Below are positions 39,415 to 42,527 of a stretch of 42,527 nucleotides of DNA, one piece after another. Positions within the stretch are counted from its first letter, which is position 1. Each line of letters begins with the position of its first letter. The position numbers and the translations under genes were made by a program. Source of the DNA: an uncultured Oscillatoriales cyanobacterium. Its GTDB lineage: Bacteria > Cyanobacteriota > Cyanobacteriia > Cyanobacteriales > Microcoleaceae. The stretch spans positions 1-42,527 of the forward strand of contig CAITND010000033.1 in assembly GCA_903893625.1 (NCBI GenBank), read 5' to 3'. Under the pieces are notes generated by a model. That model was not told where the DNA came from. It saw only the letters and a list, made by a program, of their open reading frames with translations, and did no database searches.

Positions 39415-41520
39415 ATGAAAGCCAGAGAAGTTTTAAACCGATATGCAGAGGGTCAGCGAGATTTCCGACGGGTTAATCTTAGAGGTGAGTCCTTTCGAGA
39501 AAAAGACCTATCAGGAGCAGATTTTAGTGAAGCAGATATTCGCGGAACGAACTTTCGGGGAGCCATTCTGCACGGGACAAAGTTTATCGCAGCCAAGGCA
39601 GGACTTCAGAAACGTTGGGTTATAGGATTGTTAATCGTTTGTTTTTTGTTACTACTGATAGCTGGATTATGTATTGGGGTTGTAGGCGCTTTTGTATTAT
39701 CTATATTTGATACTTCTCATCAAGATAGTCAAGTAGCTGGCTGGGTCATTTTAATCATCCTCATTTCGTTTTGGAGCTTCATCATTCGTCAAGGTATTGA
39801 AGCCGGAACCCTCGTCGTAGCCATAGCCTTCCCCCTAGTCTTCGTCTTCTCCTTACCCTTGGTCTTAGCCTTCGTCTTAGCCATAGCCTTCGCCGTAGCC
39901 GGAGCCGTAGCCGGAGCCGTAGCCGTAGCCGTAGCCTTCGCCGTAGCCTTCGTCTTAGCCGTAGCTGTAGCCGTAGCCATAGCCGAATCCCTCGTCGGAG
40001 CCGGAGCCGTAGTCATAGCTGGGGCCGGAGCCGTAACTTTAATCAATCTGGGGCTATGTTTTTACATAAGCTGGCGAGCGATACAAGGTGATGAGAAAGA
40101 CAGATTAATCCGTAGTATAGCCGTTGCAATGGCTGCCTTTGGAGGAACTTGTTTTCGGGATGCTGAATTAATCGATGCTAATTTTACTAAAGCTACCCTA
40201 AAAAGTACCGATTTCCGAGGGGCAACTTTAACTCAAACCTGTTGGAAAAATGCCCTAAAATTAGACCAAGTTCGACCTGGAAAAACCTATTTGAGTGATG
40301 CTCAAGTTCGAGAACTGGTAAGAACAGGTCAAGGGGAAAACCAAAACTTTGATCGTAAAAATCTGCAAGGAGTTTATCTTCAGGGAGCCAATTTAGTCGG
40401 AGCGAGTTTCATTGAAGCGAATCTCAATCATGCTAATTTACAAGAGGCTGACCTCTCCAGAGCGAAGTTAGTGGGTGCTTTACTCGATCAAACTGACTTA
40501 ACCGGAGCCACGTTAACAGGGGCATTTATTGAAGATTGGAATATTACACTAGAAACCAAGCTGAATGGGATTCTATGTGATTATATTTTTATGCGGCTTC
40601 CTCCCGAAAAACGACCTTCTTTTTTACCTTTACCGCCTGAAGAAAGCCTTAATCAAAATCCACGTCGCAAACCCGATGATTGGGATAGAAATTTTGAGGA
40701 AGGGGAATTTGCTGATTTTATTAAGCCAATGATGAAAACCCTTGATCTTTATCACAACAAAAAATTTGATCCCCTTGTGTTTTCAGTGGCGTTTGATGAA
40801 ATTCGAGAAAATCATCCAGAGGCAGAACTAGAAATTATTTCTATAGAACGGCGAGGTGAAGACCATCAAGGAACTTTAATTCGAGTAGAAACTATACCCC
40901 AAGCCGATCATTCTCAGTTACACGCTGAATATTTTAACCGCTATGATCAATTACAGGCTCTCTCTCCCGAACAGTTTCAACACTTGTTAGCGGAGAAAGA
41001 TAGCCAAATTCGTCGTTTAGAAGCCTGGGTTGATACGGTTATTAATCGTCCCAGTATTCATGCAGAACATTATCATCAGCAAGGAGATACGATGTCAGAC
41101 AATCGAGGAAATGTTGAAATTGGCAGTGTTGGCGGAAATATTAGTGGTTTTGCCGTTGCTGGAGGCAGCATGGCAGGAGTTGCAGGGGGCGATATTAGTG
41201 GAACTGTGACTGCTTCTATTAATGAATTACCCGCCACTTCCGAACCTGAAAAACCGGGAATTAAGGAATTATTAACACAGTTACAAGCTGCTATTGAAGC
41301 GGAATCTAGTTTAAGTAAAGAAGATAAAGAAGAAGCTTTAAAACAAGTCAAAACCTTAGCCGAAGCAGGTCAAAATCCTCAAGAAGGAGCAATGCAAAAA
41401 ATGGCAAAAGATGCACTGCGATTTCTCAAAGGATTGTTAACAGAATTACCAACTGCTGTGGCATTAGTTGAAAAATGCAAGGAATTATTACCTACAATTG
41501 CAGGGCTCTTTGGGTTTTAG
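39415..41520 (+). CDS. Pentapeptide-repeat membrane protein with low-complexity helix region
   Basis: The protein has 701 residues. Short pentapeptide-repeat blocks (about 15-60 and 245-385, A(D/N)LxxA type such as ANLNHANLQEADLSRAKL) flank a membrane region (about 68-225). That region includes a long run of alternating Ala, Val and Phe encoded by a near-perfect GTAGCC hexamer repeat (about 39810-40030). The last 200 residues hold a soluble part with a Gly/Ser-rich segment (about 560-610: GNVEIGSVGGNISGFAVAGG) and a terminal helical domain. Pentapeptide repeats form right-handed beta helices, often in scaffolds. The hexamer tract should expand or contract by slippage without changing frame. 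Function unknown. ATG 39415 lies after a weak ribosome-binding site. Confidence 0.82.
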   Translation: MKAREVLNRYAEGQRDFRRVNLRGESFREKDLSGADFSEADIRGTNFRGAILHGTKFIAAKAGLQKRWVIGLLIVCFLLLLIAGLCIGVVGAFVLSIFDTSHQDSQVAGWVILIILISFWSFIIRQGIEAGTLVVAIAFPLVFVFSLPLVLAFVLAIAFAVAGAVAGAVAVAVAFAVAFVLAVAVAVAIAESLVGAGAVVIAGAGAVTLINLGLCFYISWRAIQGDEKDRLIRSIAVAMAAFGGTCFRDAELIDANFTKATLKSTDFRGATLTQTCWKNALKLDQVRPGKTYLSDAQVRELVRTGQGENQNFDRKNLQGVYLQGANLVGASFIEANLNHANLQEADLSRAKLVGALLDQTDLTGATLTGAFIEDWNITLETKLNGILCDYIFMRLPPEKRPSFLPLPPEESLNQNPRRKPDDWDRNFEEGEFADFIKPMMKTLDLYHNKKFDPLVFSVAFDEIRENHPEAELEIISIERRGEDHQGTLIRVETIPQADHSQLHAEYFNRYDQLQALSPEQFQHLLAEKDSQIRRLEAWVDTVINRPSIHAEHYHQQGDTMSDNRGNVEIGSVGGNISGFAVAGGSMAGVAGGDISGTVTASINELPATSEPEKPGIKELLTQLQAAIEAESSLSKEDKEEALKQVKTLAEAGQNPQEGAMQKMAKDALRFLKGLLTELPTAVALVEKCKELLPTIAGLFGF

Positions 41521-41618
41521 ACATAAATCTTTGATTAACATTAAATTTCTTGAAATTTCAGCAAGAATGAATTATCCTAAAATTTGTCAAAAGCAGTCTA
41601 TCTCAGGGATTGACACTC
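41521..41618 (-). other. Possible right end of an IS200/IS605-type element
   Basis: This gap lies downstream of TnpB. It contains the palindrome TGAAATTTCA (41551-41560) inside a larger hairpin-prone stretch. In IS200/IS605 elements the right end and the guide (omega) RNA overlap and extend beyond the tnpB 3' end, so both could lie here. The exact element boundary is not visible and no transposase tnpA is in the window. Confidence 0.35.
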
Positions 41619-42527
41619 TCAGGTCTGAAGACACTGAGATTCTGTACTCAACGTCAACACTTGCTCAACCAGGGTTCCCCCAAGAAGAGTAGAGGCATCA
41701 ACTCCTACAGCGTTACTTCGGGATTGCCCATCCCTAGTTTGTTTACCAAGATTAAGAATATTAATAGCTGCATTTGTATCTCGATGCAACTCACATCCAC
41801 AAGTACAAATATGGGTGCGGGTTGATAGAGATTTTTTCACAATTACCCCACAATTACTGCATTTTTGGGAAGTGTAATGGGGTGCAACCGGAATTGCTAA
41901 TTTATCAAATTTAACTGCAAAATATTCTATCCATTTCCGAAACAAATACCAACTGGCATCACTAATTGATTTAGCCAAACAATGGTTTTTAACCAAATTT
42001 CTAACACTTAAATCTTCATAGGCTACTACATCGTTTGATGTGCATACGTTACGCGCAATTCTCTTGGCGTGTTCATTCCGTTGTCTACTTACTTTTAAGT
42101 GTTTTTTGCTGTAAACTTTTCTGGCTTTTCGTCTATCCGATGAACCTTTAACCTTTTTATAAATTTGTCTCTGAGATTGTTTAATTGATTGTTCCGCCTT
42201 TCTCAGAAACTTGGGATTGGGTTCTTGATGCCCGTTAGAGTCTGTATAAAACGACTCAATGCCAACATCAAGTCCGATTTCTTTACCAGTTTTCGGTTGA
42301 ACATCTGTGACGGTAATATTCAGACAAAATTGGGTGTAATATCCATCGGCACGACGAATTAAACGCACCCGTTTGATCTCTTTAACATCATAAGTTTGGA
42401 TATCCCATTTACCCAATAATTTAAGTTTACCCCCCCCCAGCCCCCCGTGCACGGGGGGGTGGGGGGGCACCGTTTTTATCGGTAAAGGTAATGTGTCGTT
42501 TGGTTGGGTGTAATTTCCATCCCGATG
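41619..42527 (-). pseudogene. tnpB: TnpB (IS200/IS605 OrfB), frameshifted and cut by window edge
   Basis: The reading frame up to about 42428 encodes the RuvC-like part of TnpB, the RNA-guided nuclease of IS200/IS605 elements: EIGLDVGIESF (first Asp), VAYEDLSV (Glu), ELHRDTNAA (last Asp), and a zinc finger CSNCG then CTCGC. Upstream, the segment at 42472-42525 reads as a good TnpB N-terminal frame (GWKLHPTKRHITFTDKN), but the two lie in different frames. Between them, 43 bases (42429-42471) are C/G-rich and contain the palindrome CCCCCCGTGCACGGGGGG (42441-42458). This insert shifts the frame and the upstream frame hits a stop just inside. The gene continues beyond the window, so more of it is unseen. 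Confidence 0.82.
42429..42471. repeat. C/G-rich palindromic insert in tnpB
   Basis: The core CCCCCCGTGCACGGGGGG is a perfect 18-bp palindrome (42441-42458), extended on both sides by C and G runs. It separates two well-conserved TnpB segments and is 43 bases long, not a multiple of three. It is most simply a small dispersed repeat that inserted into tnpB. Confidence 0.7.

Noticed and set aside
39789-40046. Minus-strand open frame rich in Ala, Thr and Lys
   Set aside because: It is the antisense shadow of the GTAGCC hexamer tract in the pentapeptide-repeat gene.

Overview
The window looks like chromosomal DNA of a cyanobacterium, probably a filamentous Oscillatoriales-type (Planktothrix/Oscillatoria-like; the genus is a guess). 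The evidence is many HIP1 octamers (GCGATCGC), a cyanobacterial aldehyde-deformylating oxygenase, a PEP-CTERM protein, DUF3370 and AAA_35-type fragments, C-rich cyanobacterial dispersed repeats, and modest GC content.

Layout. 1-3190: a small secreted peptide, a REC-GGDEF regulator with a degenerate active site, and a LpxB-related protein. 3187-8340: a patchwork of MITE-like repeats, an HNH endonuclease, a membrane NACHT (STAND) NTPase, a RelE/ParE-type toxin-antitoxin pair flanked by two copies of one broken gene, two antitoxin remnants fused head-on, and an AAA_35 fragment. This looks like a worn defence/toxin-antitoxin island. 8374-24161: a large sulfur-oxidation locus. On the minus strand lie a persulfide dioxygenase, a rhodanese-DUF2892 protein and a SulP transporter. 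On the plus strand lie a Tat-type Rieske protein, a DUF442 phosphatase-like protein, an exported rhodanese and a type II sulfide:quinone oxidoreductase. These are followed by a five-gene heterodisulfide-reductase-like (sHdr-type) set C1-B1-A-C2-B2, a small DUF4405 membrane cytochrome b-like protein, a DUF2202 ferritin-like protein and an unusual cNMP/AAA+/NapH-like fusion. 24488-26813: a PEP-CTERM protein and a nitronate-monooxygenase-like flavoprotein. 27080-32428: a second sulfur/redox cluster with a paralogous HdrB1, DUF2892, a His-rich NifX-like protein, a rhodanese, DUF2214, a METTL7/TMT1-like methyltransferase, a thioredoxin-reductase-like flavoprotein and an ADO paralogue. 32497-35910: a flotillin-flotillin-NfeD operon. 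35911-42527: a short helical protein, a DHH phosphoesterase, a DUF3370 protein, a pentapeptide-repeat membrane protein, and a TnpB gene that is frameshifted and runs off the edge.

How the genes fit (inference). SQR would oxidise sulfide at the thylakoid or plasma membrane and pass electrons to quinone. The resulting persulfide sulfur would be moved by rhodaneses and oxidised to sulfite by the persulfide dioxygenase, the sHdr-like complex, or both. SulP could move the sulfur oxyanion. The Rieske protein and DUF4405 protein could link electrons to the quinone/cytochrome chain. Related AT-rich motifs (ACCATATAAYTAWATRG or ACTAAATRGCAATATA) lie at the promoters of the Rieske/persulfide-dioxygenase divergon, the sHdr operon and the second HdrB1 cluster. 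They suggest one sulfide- or redox-responsive regulon whose regulator is not in this window. The most unusual items are a complete sHdr-type gene set in a cyanobacterium with a membrane cytochrome-like partner, its putative shared operator, and the 899-residue fusion protein.
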